Shown here: positions 17,336-25,857 of the stretch, in pieces
Layout: each line of letters starts with the position of its first letter
Position numbering within the stretch: position 1 is the first letter of the stretch
Assembly: GCF_004006175.1 (NCBI RefSeq)
Contig: NZ_CP033219.1
Coordinates: 806,001 to 870,000 of the forward strand
Source of the DNA: Parasedimentitalea marina
Lineage (GTDB): Bacteria; Pseudomonadota; Alphaproteobacteria; Rhodobacterales; Rhodobacteraceae
Direction: 5' to 3'
DNA: 64,000 nucleotides
Program-made: the position numbers and the translations under genes
Notes under the pieces: model-generated
Seen by the model: the letters and a program-made list of their open reading frames with translations, nothing else
What the model was told of the DNA's origin: nothing
The model's database searches: none

Positions 17336-18028
17336 TCACGGGTGGTAGGAGTATCCAAACCCTCGAACGGTTCGCACCAGTTCTGGTTCTCCAGCTTTTT
17401 TGAGGGTCCGCCGTAATCGACCGACGTGAACATCCACCGTTCGGGTTTCAACATTGGCGCTTATGCCCCAGACCATGTCCAAAAGTTGCTCGCGCGAGAA
17501 CACCCGTTCCGGGCTTTGGATCAGAGTCGTCAGAAGTCTAAATTCAATTCCGGTAATTGTTACGGGTTTAGCGTGGCAGGTGACAATGTGCTTTTCCAGA
17601 TCAATTTCGATCGGACCTGCTGAAAGTTTCTTGTCAAACACTCTGGCGGCGGGGCGTCTTAACGCCGCCCGGACACGTGCGATCAGTTCTTTCACGGAAT
17701 AGGGCTTGGTCACGTAGTCATCGGCCCCAACATCCAGTCCACGCACCTTGTCACGCTCTTCTGATTTTGCTGTCAGCATGATGATCGGAATTTCACGTGT
17801 TATCTTGTTGCGGCGCAACAGGCGGCAGACTTCGACGCCAGACAGGCTGGGCAGCATCCAGTCCAGCAAGATCAGATCGGGTGGATCTTCGCGGGCCGCA
17901 TGCAACCCATCCTCGCCATCCATCGCCACCTCAACGGTGAAGCCCTGTCTCGACAGATTGAAACGGAGCACTTCGACTTGCGAAGGCTCGTCTTCGATCA
18001 CAAGGATTTTAGGGTCTGACAGGCTCAC
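17336..18028 (-). CDS. phoB: Phosphate regulon response regulator PhoB
   Basis: A 230-residue OmpR-family regulator. The receiver domain (6-120) has the acidic pair at VIEDEP, the phospho-acceptor Asp in LILLDWMLP (Asp56), the Thr in MLTAK and the Lys in VTKPYS. The C-terminal winged helix (135-228) includes RTVDVHVGRLRRTL, the recognition-helix region, and ends VRTVRGFGYSY. PhoB, phosphorylated by PhoR when phosphate is scarce, binds Pho boxes and turns on pst and other genes. It is the last gene of the phoR-pstSCAB-phoU-phoB run. An upstream gap of 68 bases after phoU leaves room for a minor promoter. Confidence 0.95.
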   Translation of the reverse strand: MSLSDPKILVIEDEPSQVEVLRFNLSRQGFTVEVAMDGEDGLHAAREDPPDLILLDWMLPSLSGVEVCRLLRRNKITREIPIIMLTAKSEERDKVRGLDVGADDYVTKPYSVKELIARVRAALRRPAARVFDKKLSAGPIEIDLEKHIVTCHAKPVTITGIEFRLLTTLIQSPERVFSREQLLDMVWGISANVETRTVDVHVGRLRRTLKKAGEPELVRTVRGFGYSYHP

Positions 18029-18096
18029 GCTACTCTACTTTCTTCCAAGGGTCTTGATGCCATTTCTATGGCCAGTACGGTCCAATCGCAACGCAT

Positions 18097-18768
18097 CTAG
18101 TCGGCCGCCTTTAGGTCTTCGCCAGTGACAATCTGGTGGACGTACCGGGCGATGTTGACCACGTGGTCGCCCACCCGCTCAAAGCCCCGGGCCAAGACGA
18201 TAATATGAATATAGGCTGCTGCCTGGTCCGGGGCATTTTCAATTGCCGACACTGCGGCGGTAAAAACATCTTTGTTTATCTGGTCCACTTCCCTGTCACG
18301 ATCCCGGATCTCGGCGGCGAGCTTTGTGTCGCTGTCGTCATAGGCACTCAGAACGCCTGACAGCATGATCTGAACCAAGCCGCTCATTTTCTCAACGTCG
18401 CCCAGAAGTGCAGGATCAGGAGAGAGCGCGGCCAAAAGGCGGGCCCGTTTGGCGGTTGATTTCGCGTGATCCCCGATGCGCTCCAGGTTGCTGGCAATGT
18501 TGATCGGGGACAGGGCCTGACGCAGATCAAGGGCCATGGGTTGGCGCAGGGCGATCAGACGCTCGGCGCGGGCATAGGTATCTTTATGCATGCCATTAAT
18601 GGTGCGATCCGTCGCGATCAGATGCGTTACAGCGTCTTCATCAAAGTTGCTTAATGCATGGGTGGCCTGTTCCAGCTGCGAGATCACCAGGTCGCCCATG
18701 TCCAAAATTCCGGATTGGATGCGGCGCATGGATGTGTCGTGACGCGATACGATATGTGAATTTTCCAT
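18097..18768 (-). CDS. phoU: Phosphate transport regulator PhoU
   Basis: A 223-residue all-helical protein with two PhoU repeats: residues 12-105, containing LIATDRTINGMHKDTYARAE, and 115-215, containing AEIRDRDREVDQINKDVF. Each repeat carries the ExxxD-type metal-binding motif, and AYIHIIVLARGFERVGDHV is the typical second-repeat signature. PhoU links the Pst transporter to the PhoR kinase and silences it when phosphate is plentiful. It starts nine bases downstream of the pstB stop, so the two are co-transcribed. Confidence 0.95.
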   Translation of the reverse strand: MENSHIVSRHDTSMRRIQSGILDMGDLVISQLEQATHALSNFDEDAVTHLIATDRTINGMHKDTYARAERLIALRQPMALDLRQALSPINIASNLERIGDHAKSTAKRARLLAALSPDPALLGDVEKMSGLVQIMLSGVLSAYDDSDTKLAAEIRDRDREVDQINKDVFTAAVSAIENAPDQAAAYIHIIVLARGFERVGDHVVNIARYVHQIVTGEDLKAAD

Positions 18769-18777
18769 AGTAAAGTC

Positions 18778-19539
18778 CTAACCTATGCGGCCTGTGATGT
18801 AGTTTTGCGTCTGCTCGTGGCGTGGGGTGGTAAAGACGTCTTGGGTGGCGCCGACCTCGATCAGTTTGCCCAGGTGAAAGAACGCTGTGCGTTGTGAAAT
18901 GCGGGCGGCCTGTTGCATCGAATGGGTGACAATCACGATGGTGTAATCCTTGCGCAACCCGTCGATCAGGTCCTCAACCACGGCTGTGGCGATTGGATCC
19001 AACGCCGAGCAGGGCTCGTCCATCAAAATCACCTTTGGCTCAACCGCAATAGTGCGTGCGATGCAAAGGCGCTGTTGCTGCCCCCCGGACAAGCTGTTGC
19101 CGGGCTGATCCAACCGATCCGCGACCTCATCCCACAGACCTGCACTTTTAAGGCTCCATTCAACCCGATCAGCAAGTTCAACTTTTGACCCGGCCAATCC
19201 ATGGATACGCAGCCCGTAGGCGACATTTTCAAAGATCGATTTTGGAAACGGGTTGGGTTTCTGGAACACCATTCCCACCTGTGCGCGCAAAGCCACGACA
19301 TCGACTGCGGCGTCATAAACCTCATGGCCTGCGATTTGCAGGGAGCCGTCAAAACGGCAGTTCTGGATTAGGTCATTCATCCGATTGATCGACCGCAGAA
19401 ATGTGGATTTGCCACAGCCCGAGGGACCAATCAATGCGGTGACCTGATTGGCTTCGATATCCAGATCGATCCCAAACAGGGCCTGTTTTTCGCCGTAAAA
19501 GACACGGGCATTGCGAGCAGTGATAAAAGCATGTTCCAT
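18778..19539 (-). CDS. pstB: Phosphate ABC transporter ATP-binding protein PstB
   Basis: A 253-residue ABC ATPase. Walker A is GPSGCGKST, the Q-loop is in [12 protein letters not shown], the signature is [17 protein letters not shown], Walker B is [13 protein letters not shown], and the switch His is in [31 protein letters not shown] is diagnostic of PstB. It powers high-affinity phosphate import through PstC-PstA. It is separated from pstA by two bases. Confidence 0.97.
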   Translation of the reverse strand: MEHAFITARNARVFYGEKQALFGIDLDIEANQVTALIGPSGCGKSTFLRSINRMNDLIQNCRFDGSLQIAGHEVYDAAVDVVALRAQVGMVFQKPNPFPKSIFENVAYGLRIHGLAGSKVELADRVEWSLKSAGLWDEVADRLDQPGNSLSGGQQQRLCIARTIAVEPKVILMDEPCSALDPIATAVVEDLIDGLRKDYTIVIVTHSMQQAARISQRTAFFHLGKLIEVGATQDVFTTPRHEQTQNYITGRIG

Positions 19540-19541
19540 TG

Positions 19542-20795
19542 TCAGAACCTTTGTTCAAGTTTACGGCGCAACACGATCGCGACCATGTTCATCACAATCA
19601 GAAACGTCAGCAGAACGATGATCGCAGCGGCGGTTTTTTCGGTAAAGGCGCGCTCGGGCGCATCCGCCCAAAGGAAGATTTGCACCGGCAGGGCAGTGGC
19701 TGGCTCAAGTATCGACTGCGGCACATCAACGATAAAGGCCACCATGCCGATCATCAGCAGTGGCGCGGTTTCGCCCAGGGCCTGCGCCATGCCAACAATG
19801 GCGCCCGTAAGCATGCCGGGCATGGCCACCGGTAACACATGATGAAACACCGCCTGCACAGGCGTAGCCCCAAGCGCCAGCGCCGCTTCTTTGAAAGATG
19901 GGGGCACCGCCCTAAGGGCTGCGCGTGACGCAATGATGATTGTCGGCAGGGTCATCAGTGCCAGCACCATGCCACCCACCAAAGGCGAAGAGCGTGGCAT
20001 GCCGAGGTAGCCCAGCAATATCGCCAGCCCCAACAGGCCAAAGACAATCGAAGGCACGGCCGCCAGGTTGTTGATATTGACCTCGATTAGGTCAGATATC
20101 CGGTTCTTTGGGGTGAATTCTTCAAGGTAGATCGCCGCAGCGATGCCAATCGGGAAGGACAGCACAAAGCAGACAGACAGCGTCAATAGCGAGCCGACAA
20201 AGGCGCTTAGGATACCGGCGATTTCAGGCTCGCGGCTGTCGCCACTGGTAAAGAACCCCCAGTTGAAGACGCGGCGAATTTGACCACTGTCCTGCAAGTC
20301 AGTGGCCCAGTTGATTTCGGCGTCCGATATACGGCGGCGGGTTTCGGACAACTTGGTATCAACGCGGCCCTTAATCAGCATGTCCAGATCATCCGATGCC
20401 GTCAGCCACAGGGTGTGCACTCCGCCCACCAGGTTTGGGTTTTCGGCAACCGCGCGCTTGATCTCAAATCCAGCCTCAGGGCTGGCGAGATTATACAGCT
20501 TTTTCTTGTCCTTGCGTTTGCTCACATCGGGAAACCGGTCGCGCAGGCCGGATTTCAGAATTTTACCATAGCTGGCCCCAGCCAGATCCTGCGGATCAAT
20601 CACGCTCAGATCCACGGTCACAGCAATCTGTGTCTGCCGGATCACGCCGGTGCCATCGCGCAGGATTGTGAAGAACATCAGCGCCAGAAAAGCCAGTGAT
20701 ATCAGGATGGCGAAACGCCCGGCCCATTGAAACCGCCGCTCGGCCCGGTGCCGGCGGTTTAAGTTAAACCCGGCCTTATTGGTGAAATTAATCAT
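19542..20795 (-). CDS. pstA: Phosphate ABC transporter permease PstA
   Basis: A 417-residue inner-membrane permease. The ATG at 20795 is preferred because it overlaps the pstC stop by eight bases and gives the basic start [20 protein letters not shown]; an upstream in-frame start at 20834 lies well inside pstC. An N-terminal membrane helix (about 25-45) is followed by a large periplasmic DUF3333-type insert (45-190), usual in alphaproteobacterial PstA but absent from the E. coli protein. Five or so helices and the permease loop [20 protein letters not shown] follow from about 205 on. Confidence 0.93.
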   Translation of the reverse strand: MINFTNKAGFNLNRRHRAERRFQWAGRFAILISLAFLALMFFTILRDGTGVIRQTQIAVTVDLSVIDPQDLAGASYGKILKSGLRDRFPDVSKRKDKKKLYNLASPEAGFEIKRAVAENPNLVGGVHTLWLTASDDLDMLIKGRVDTKLSETRRRISDAEINWATDLQDSGQIRRVFNWGFFTSGDSREPEIAGILSAFVGSLLTLSVCFVLSFPIGIAAAIYLEEFTPKNRISDLIEVNINNLAAVPSIVFGLLGLAILLGYLGMPRSSPLVGGMVLALMTLPTIIIASRAALRAVPPSFKEAALALGATPVQAVFHHVLPVAMPGMLTGAIVGMAQALGETAPLLMIGMVAFIVDVPQSILEPATALPVQIFLWADAPERAFTEKTAAAIIVLLTFLIVMNMVAIVLRRKLEQRF

Positions 20796-21738
20796 ACTGT
20801 TCCCGATATTTCTTGACGATGTGCAGGGCGACAACGTTCAGGCAAAGAGTGAGGACAAACAACAGCAGCCCCAATGCAAAGGCGGACAATGTTTTGGCGC
20901 TGTCAAATTCCTGGTCGCCGGTCAGAAGGGTCACGATCTGCACGGTGATGGTGGTGACTGCCTCAAGCGGGTTTAGTGTCATTTGCGCTGCCAAGCCGGC
21001 CGCCATTAGCACAATCATTGTCTCGCCAATGGCGCGCGACGTGGCCAGCAGCAGCGACCCGGTGATCCCCGGTAAGGCGGCGGGCAGAACCACTCGGCGT
21101 ATGGTTTCCGATTGGGTCGCCCCCAACCCCAATGAGGCGTCACGCAAAGACTGCGGCACTGCATTTATCACATCATCTGACAGCGACGAGATCAGCGGCA
21201 CGATCATCATGCCCATGACGGCGCCTGCCGCCAGTGCGCTTTCGGATGCAATCTCAAGCCCGAACTGGCCACCGGTCATGCGGATGAAAGGTGCCACCGT
21301 CAGGGCCGCGAAGAACCCGTAAACCACCGTCGGGATACCAGCCAGGATTTCCAGTGCGGGCTTAATCCAGTCCCGGGCGCGCTTGCTGGCATATTCAGAA
21401 AGGTAAATCGCCGAGATCAGGCCGAGTGGTGTTGCAACCACCATGGCGATGGCACTGACCAGCAAAGTCCCATTGATCAGCGGGATGGCCCCAAAGCTGC
21501 CCTCGGTCCCAATTTGATCCGACCGGATGGCGGTTTGGGGGCTCCATTTCAGGCCAAATAGAAAGTCGGTGATTGGGACTTTTTCAAAAAACCGTAGGGT
21601 TTCGAAGACCAGTGACAGAACGATGCCGGCGGTGACCAGAATGGCCATGCCGGCAGCAGCTGCCATCAGGGATATGACCAACCGATCACGCCATGTCGAT
21701 CTGTTGGAATTGGTGATGTTTAACATCTGATCCGCCAT
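20788..21738 (-). CDS. pstC: Phosphate ABC transporter permease PstC
   Basis: A 316-residue inner-membrane permease, the size of E. coli PstC, with six predicted helices. The BPD permease loop is SLRDASLGLGATQSETIRRVVLP (about 190-212), and IYLSEYASKRARDWIKP is a conserved cytoplasmic stretch. A second ATG four codons in (21726) is also possible. It follows pstS after a 63-base gap holding a strong hairpin. Confidence 0.95.
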   Translation of the reverse strand: MADQMLNITNSNRSTWRDRLVISLMAAAAGMAILVTAGIVLSLVFETLRFFEKVPITDFLFGLKWSPQTAIRSDQIGTEGSFGAIPLINGTLLVSAIAMVVATPLGLISAIYLSEYASKRARDWIKPALEILAGIPTVVYGFFAALTVAPFIRMTGGQFGLEIASESALAAGAVMGMMIVPLISSLSDDVINAVPQSLRDASLGLGATQSETIRRVVLPAALPGITGSLLLATSRAIGETMIVLMAAGLAAQMTLNPLEAVTTITVQIVTLLTGDQEFDSAKTLSAFALGLLLFVLTLCLNVVALHIVKKYREQYD

Positions 21739-21762
21739 GTCAGTGGTATTCCCGGCAAGAAT

Positions 21763-21793
21763 GCCCTGAACCGACGCTTTGCCGGTTCAGGGC
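21763..21793 (-). terminator. Hairpin between pstS and pstC
   Basis: GCCCTGAACCG at 21763-21773 pairs perfectly with CGGTTCAGGGC at 21783-21793 around a nine-base loop. It lacks a T-run, so it is more likely an mRNA-stabilising or partial-termination hairpin that raises PstS yield over the permease genes than a full terminator. Confidence 0.65.
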
Positions 21794-21801
21794 GCATTGG
21801 T

Positions 21802-22839
21802 TTACATCGAAAGCGGGCTAAGAGCGTTGATTTCGTCAGACCATTGCTGACGCTCGTCCTCGCTCAGTGGGATCAGACCCTTGTCAGTCAGGTAACCTTC
21901 TTCGCCCCAGGCATCTTCCGAGGTGAACTCGGTCAGGAATTCAGCCATTCCCGGAACCACACCAACATGGGAGGCCTTGACGTAGAAATACAGGGACCGG
22001 GCGATGGGATAATCGCCAGCCGCGATGTCTTCGAACTCCGGCGCGACGCCGTCAATGATGGAGCCCTGAACCAGATCGCTGTTCTGCTCAAGGAAACTGT
22101 ACCCAAACACACCGAAGGCGGTCGGGTTGGCCTCTAGTTTCTGAACAATCAGGTTGTCGTTTTCGCCGGCTTCAACATAGGCGCCATCTTCGCGAAGAGT
22201 GTGGCACAGCGCCTTGTAAGCAGGCTTGTCGGACTTTTTCAGCGCCTTGACCCAATCAAAGGTCTTACAGCCACCTTCCATCGCCAGTTCGACAAAGGCA
22301 TCACGGGTGCCAGAGGTGGGCGGTGGCCCCAGAACCTCGATCTTCACAGCTGGCAGGCTGGGATTGATCTGGTCCCAGGTTTTGTAGGTGTTGGGCTGCG
22401 TGGTGCCATCTGCCATTGGAACATCTTTGGCCAGGGCAAGGAAAATGTCGCGCAGGCTCAACTCGACTTGTTCGGCAGCGGTAGAGTTTGCCATCACGAT
22501 ACCGTCGAACCCAATTTTGGCTTCAACAATATCCGTAACGCCGTTTGTTTCGCAAAGCGCAACTTCCGAGGCTTTGATCCGGCGTGAGGCGTTGGTGATG
22601 TCGGGTGTGTTGATCCCGTCACCGGCGCAGAACAGTTTCAAACCGCCGCCAGATCCGGTGCTTTCCACAATTGGTGTTTTGAAGTCGGTTGATTTGCCAA
22701 AACGTTCGGCAACGGTGGTTGAAAACGGAAACACCGTAGACGAGCCAACGATGTTGATTTGATCACGGGCAAGTGCGGGGGCAGCAGCGGCCAAAGCTAT
22801 AATTGCTGTGGTGGCCATAGGCATCAGACGAACAGACAT
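21802..22839 (-). CDS. pstS: Periplasmic phosphate-binding protein PstS
   Basis: A 345-residue exported protein. The signal peptide covers residues 1-24 (ending ALAR). INIVGSSTVFPFSTTVAE and ESTGSGGGLKLFCAG are the phosphate-binding loops of the family, and GPPPTSGTRDAFVELA supplies the third. It captures phosphate for PstCA. The ATG at 22839 has a strong ribosome-binding site (AAGGAG). It follows a Pho-box promoter lying at the end of phoR. Confidence 0.95.
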   Translation of the reverse strand: MSVRLMPMATTAIIALAAAAPALARDQINIVGSSTVFPFSTTVAERFGKSTDFKTPIVESTGSGGGLKLFCAGDGINTPDITNASRRIKASEVALCETNGVTDIVEAKIGFDGIVMANSTAAEQVELSLRDIFLALAKDVPMADGTTQPNTYKTWDQINPSLPAVKIEVLGPPPTSGTRDAFVELAMEGGCKTFDWVKALKKSDKPAYKALCHTLREDGAYVEAGENDNLIVQKLEANPTAFGVFGYSFLEQNSDLVQGSIIDGVAPEFEDIAAGDYPIARSLYFYVKASHVGVVPGMAEFLTEFTSEDAWGEEGYLTDKGLIPLSEDERQQWSDEINALSPLSM

Positions 22840-22863
22840 GTCATGTCTCCTTGAATATCAAAC

Positions 22864-22896
22864 CGTTCCTTAGGGAACGCCGCCTTATGGCGCGGC
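22864..22896 (-). promoter_or_regulatory. Two small hairpins in the pstS leader
   Basis: CGTTCC-TTAG-GGAACG at 22864-22879 and CGCC-TTAT-GGCG at 22881-22892, with outer GC pairs possible to 22896, stand between the Pho boxes and the pstS ribosome-binding site. They may stabilise the 5' end of the transcript; no known riboswitch is recognised. Confidence 0.4.
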
Positions 22897-22911
22897 TAAT
22901 GATTCAGGAGT

Positions 22912-22940
22912 ACGACAGTTATGTAACAGTTCTATGACAT
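22912..22940 (-). promoter_or_regulatory. Triple Pho-box half sites upstream of pstS
   Basis: Read on the minus strand, three seven-base units stand exactly eleven bases apart: ATGTCAT (22940-22934), CTGTTAC (22929-22923) and CTGTCGT (22918-22912). The last two form a near-consensus Pho box (CTGTCAT-N4-CTGTCAT). The site overlaps the last codons of phoR and lies about 75 bases before the pstS start, fitting PhoB activation of pstSCAB-phoU-phoB separately from phoR. Confidence 0.75.
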
Positions 22941-23993
22941 GCGATCGGCCTGATGGACCGGCAGATAAACGGTGAAAACCGATCCTTTTCCCGGCGTGCT
23001 TTCAATCACCATTTTGCCCAGGTGGCGCACCAGAATATGCTTTACGATTGCCAGCCCCAACCCGGTTCCGCCGACATTGCGCGAGCGGCTTTTATCAACC
23101 CGGTAAAACCGCTCTGTCAGGCGGGAAATTTCAGCCTCGGGAATGCCGTCCCCTTGGTCCGTGACCGCAACACAAATGGCTTTGGCGCCCAGCGGGCTAT
23201 CATTGTCCGTGACCGCAGCCGTCAAATTAATCGTGCTGTTTTCCCTGCTATAGTTGATCGCATTCTCAAGCAGGTTGATAAAAACGCGCAGCAGATCATC
23301 GTGCTTACCCAAGACAACAGGCAGTGCGTCTGCTATCTGCAGCTCGAGTGTTTTATGCCGTTCACGGGCAAGCCCGGCCACGGTTTCACAGGCCTGTTGT
23401 AAGACCTGAGTGCTGTCCACCTGCTTCTTTAATGCCCGGCTTTCCTTGGCCTCGACTTTGGACAAAGACAGTAAATCCGTCACCAGATGGGTCATCCGTG
23501 TGACCTCTTTCGCCATCATCCCCAGAAAAAAGCTGCGAGTTTCGGCGTCAATATCCTCGGCATCCTGAAGCGATTCCACAAAGCCGGAAATGGCCGTCAG
23601 CGGTGATTTGATCTCGTGCGATACATTGGCTACAAAATCGCTGCGCATGGATTTTGCGGCGCGAAATGGGGTCCGATCCTCAAAGGTCAGGACGAACAAA
23701 AGATCCTCTTCCTTCACTGTTCGGTCCAGAATTTTAGCCACCACTTTGTATTCACGCTGAACGGGTCCCGCCGCAAACATGTTTGCGGACCGTTCGGACC
23801 CGGTTTTTATCGTTTTGCGCAGCAATTTACTGAGACCGGACTCTTTCAACCATAATGGGTTGGCATCCTCTCCGACCTGGATCGACGGGAAGCTATGCAA
23901 TGTTTTCTTGTTGGCAAGAATGACGGTCCCGGTGGTGTCCACGACAAGAATAGGAACAGAGACCTGTTCGATTATCTCAGCAAAATTGATCAC
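22932..23993 (-). CDS. phoR: Phosphate sensor histidine kinase PhoR, without membrane helices
   Basis: A 353-residue kinase. Residues 3-110 are a PAS-like domain, 115-182 a HisKA dimerisation domain with the phospho-accepting His126 in NVSHEIKSP, and 225-345 an ATPase domain with the N box (NLLENAINYS), G1 box (DQGDGIP), F box (ERFYRVD) and G2 box (GGTGLGLAIVKH). E. coli PhoR has an N-terminal membrane anchor of about 60 residues; here none is visible, so the protein looks cytoplasmic or peripheral. It precedes pstS by 92 bases. It is assumed to phosphorylate PhoB when Pst-PhoU signals phosphate starvation. Confidence 0.92.
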   Translation of the reverse strand: MINFAEIIEQVSVPILVVDTTGTVILANKKTLHSFPSIQVGEDANPLWLKESGLSKLLRKTIKTGSERSANMFAAGPVQREYKVVAKILDRTVKEEDLLFVLTFEDRTPFRAAKSMRSDFVANVSHEIKSPLTAISGFVESLQDAEDIDAETRSFFLGMMAKEVTRMTHLVTDLLSLSKVEAKESRALKKQVDSTQVLQQACETVAGLARERHKTLELQIADALPVVLGKHDDLLRVFINLLENAINYSRENSTINLTAAVTDNDSPLGAKAICVAVTDQGDGIPEAEISRLTERFYRVDKSRSRNVGGTGLGLAIVKHILVRHLGKMVIESTPGKGSVFTVYLPVHQADRMS

Positions 23994-24125
23994 ATGCGCC
24001 TCAAATCATTTGTTCCATACCCTATGCCTGCAAAAAGGAAGAAACTAAAGCGGGCTGATAATTCGAAGACCTCCCAATCGCTGATTGGGACGAAGACCAG
24101 AGGGAGGGCGCGGAACGAAGACATT

Positions 24126-24169
24126 GGGCGAGACAAGTTAATCCAAGGTTGGACAGTCCTGTCTCGCCC
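24126..24169. repeat. Ten-base inverted repeat upstream of phoR
   Basis: GGGCGAGACA at 24126-24135 and TGTCTCGCCC at 24160-24169 are perfect inverted copies 24 bases apart. A second, smaller hairpin, CCCAATC-GCT-GATTGGG, lies at 24074-24090. Neither has a T-run. They sit between the phnZ-like stop (24224) and the phoR start (23993) and may end or attenuate transcription between the two units, or serve as operators. Confidence 0.4.
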
Positions 24170-24223
24170 CATGCAAAGGGTGGTCAGTTAATGACAAAGG
24201 CCGGATTACAGGTCAAATCCGGA

Positions 24224-24844
24224 TTACAGACCGATTGAAACGCCGTCTTGGATAACGGCTGGGTCATAGGCCTTGCGGGCGAAGACGTCCCGCAGCATCG
24301 GTTCGAAATACTCCAGCGTTTTGGTGGGGTAGTCTGGATCAAACGATGACTGGTCCCAGCGTTCGCAAAAGGTGGCGCAGGTGTCAAAACAGGGGTGATC
24401 TTTATAGCGATCACGGGCGTTTTCGTCCCAGCCGTAGTGGCGCGCGAAATACAGCATCTGGAACAATCCATGATGTTCGACCACCCAGGACACTTCCCAG
24501 CGGACAAACGGACGGATCACCTCGGCTGAAAACCGATCGTGGTTCTGCGGTGCCAGCCCGTCGCCGACATCATGCAGCAGCGCGCCGATGATCCAGTCGA
24601 TATCAGCGCCATCCGCCTCGGCACGGGTGGCCGATTGCAACCCGTGTTGCAGCCGGGTGATCTGATAGCCTTCCAGCGTGGCTTCGCTCTGACGGCGCAA
24701 CTCGTCCATGATGCGGTCAACGGTCAGGCCCAGATAGGGCTTTTCCAACTCGTGCAACATCAGGAATTCTTCTTGGGTACCGTCCTTCATCTGCGTAAAA
24801 GAGACTTTCTGGGAGGCCTTATTGTCGATGACTTGATCGCTCAT
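24224..24844 (-). CDS. phnZ: HD-domain mixed-valent di-iron oxygenase, PhnZ-like
   Basis: A 206-residue HD-domain protein of the PhnZ/MIOX-like type. Likely iron ligands are the His in LQHGLQSA, His-Asp in ALLHDVGDGLAP, the following His in NHDRF, and His in VVEHHGLFQ. In the known pathway PhnZ splits the C-P bond of 1-hydroxy-2-aminoethylphosphonate with O2 to give glycine and phosphate. It overlaps its phnY-type partner by ATGA, so the two form one transcript. TmpB, which acts on the trimethylated analogue, has the same fold; sequence alone does not decide between them. The gene lies beside the phosphate regulon, fitting a phosphorus-scavenging role. Confidence 0.75.
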   Translation of the reverse strand: MSDQVIDNKASQKVSFTQMKDGTQEEFLMLHELEKPYLGLTVDRIMDELRRQSEATLEGYQITRLQHGLQSATRAEADGADIDWIIGALLHDVGDGLAPQNHDRFSAEVIRPFVRWEVSWVVEHHGLFQMLYFARHYGWDENARDRYKDHPCFDTCATFCERWDQSSFDPDYPTKTLEYFEPMLRDVFARKAYDPAVIQDGVSIGL

Positions 24845-25737
24845 GTGTTCGTATTCCCGCTGTCGTAAAGGGCCACAGTTTGTTCCGCACCTTCTGACAA
24901 AACGGCTTGCTGGTCACGCAAAATCGTCTTGTAAAGTGCCATATCTGACGGAGTGAACAATCCCTGAGGGCCTGCGATGTTTATCCATCCCTGCACGTCA
25001 TCAATACCGCGTACCAGCATGGCGTAGTCCCGTCCAGACAGACCTTTGCGCACCTCAGGTGTTACATAGCGGATTGCCAGCCCAATGCGGCGGTCCGCTG
25101 ATCTGTTTGGTCCTGACGCGTGGAAGCACCGGCCGTGGTGCAATGACATCTCCCCGGGCCGAAGTGGCCCATGGCGGGCATCGGATTCGTTGATGCCTTG
25201 GATTTCCTGACCGCGTGACAACAGATTGCTTTCGCTGAAGGTATCGGTGTGATCAACGATACCAGAATTGTGGCTGCCAGGAATAAAGCGCATGCAGCCG
25301 GCTTCGACTGAAACATCGCTTAAGGCGACCCAGGCCGTGACCTCATCATTTGTCTCGCCCATGCCCCAGTAGGTGATGTCCTGATGCCAGGATACGGTTT
25401 TCTCCGAGCCCGGCTCTTTGATGAACAATTCGACAGCCCAGGCCAACAGATTGTCACCAAGTACGGATTGCACAGCATCCAGGATGGCCGGGGTCGATGC
25501 CAATTGAGACAACAGCGGGATCACCACATGGCCGTTGACGCGAAAGTATTGCGCAAGGCTACTGCCGGCAACGCCCTCGCTATGCTCTGCCTCCAGGGTT
25601 TCAATGGCTTGGCGCAGATCAGACACGGTCTGACTGTCAAACACGTCTAGACCGCTGATATATCCATCGGCATTATACTGGTTCAGTTGCGCAGCAGTCA
25701 GGCTGCCGCTTGTGTTCATCGCGCTGTCTTTTGGCAT
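24841..25737 (-). CDS. phnY: 2-oxoglutarate/Fe(II) dioxygenase, PhnY-like (phosphonate hydroxylase)
   Basis: A 298-residue PhyH-family dioxygenase from the ATG at 25737 (ribosome-binding site AAGGA); an ATG five codons upstream is less well placed. Iron ligands are His and Asp in VSWHQDITYWG and the distal His in CFHASGPNRS, with the 2-oxoglutarate-binding Arg in DRRIGLAIRY. PhnY hydroxylates 2-aminoethylphosphonate at C1 and hands the product to PhnZ. The neighbouring LysR gene is divergent. No Pho box is seen in front of it, suggesting substrate induction rather than phosphate control; this is inference. TmpA, for the N-trimethyl compound, is the main alternative. Confidence 0.75.
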   Translation of the reverse strand: MPKDSAMNTSGSLTAAQLNQYNADGYISGLDVFDSQTVSDLRQAIETLEAEHSEGVAGSSLAQYFRVNGHVVIPLLSQLASTPAILDAVQSVLGDNLLAWAVELFIKEPGSEKTVSWHQDITYWGMGETNDEVTAWVALSDVSVEAGCMRFIPGSHNSGIVDHTDTFSESNLLSRGQEIQGINESDARHGPLRPGEMSLHHGRCFHASGPNRSADRRIGLAIRYVTPEVRKGLSGRDYAMLVRGIDDVQGWINIAGPQGLFTPSDMALYKTILRDQQAVLSEGAEQTVALYDSGNTNT

Positions 25738-25831
25738 TTCGTGTCCTTGCAATGTCCCAAAGGGGTGTTCGGGGCTGCGTCATTGTGATGTGAAGCCGGG
25801 CATCTGAGCCAGAAAGACTTCTTGCGGCTGA

Positions 25832-25850
25832 GGATAAGTTATACTTATCC
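25832..25850. promoter_or_regulatory. Perfect palindrome, likely LysR operator
   Basis: GGATAAGTTATACTTATCC has perfect eight-base arms around TAT and contains the T-N11-A pattern of LysR boxes. It lies in the 120-base gap between the divergent phnY-like gene and the LysR gene, seven bases before the ATG at 25858. It probably serves autoregulation and control of phnYZ. Confidence 0.7.
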
Positions 25851-25857
25851 TACGGGC

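Noticed and set aside
24074..24169. Inverted repeats upstream of phoR as rho-independent terminators
   Set aside because: The stems are good but there is no T-run on either strand, so they are listed only as repeats.
25822..25857. Longer start for the LysR gene
   Set aside because: The added 12 codons cover the perfect operator palindrome and have no ribosome-binding site; the ATG at 25858 fits the family start.
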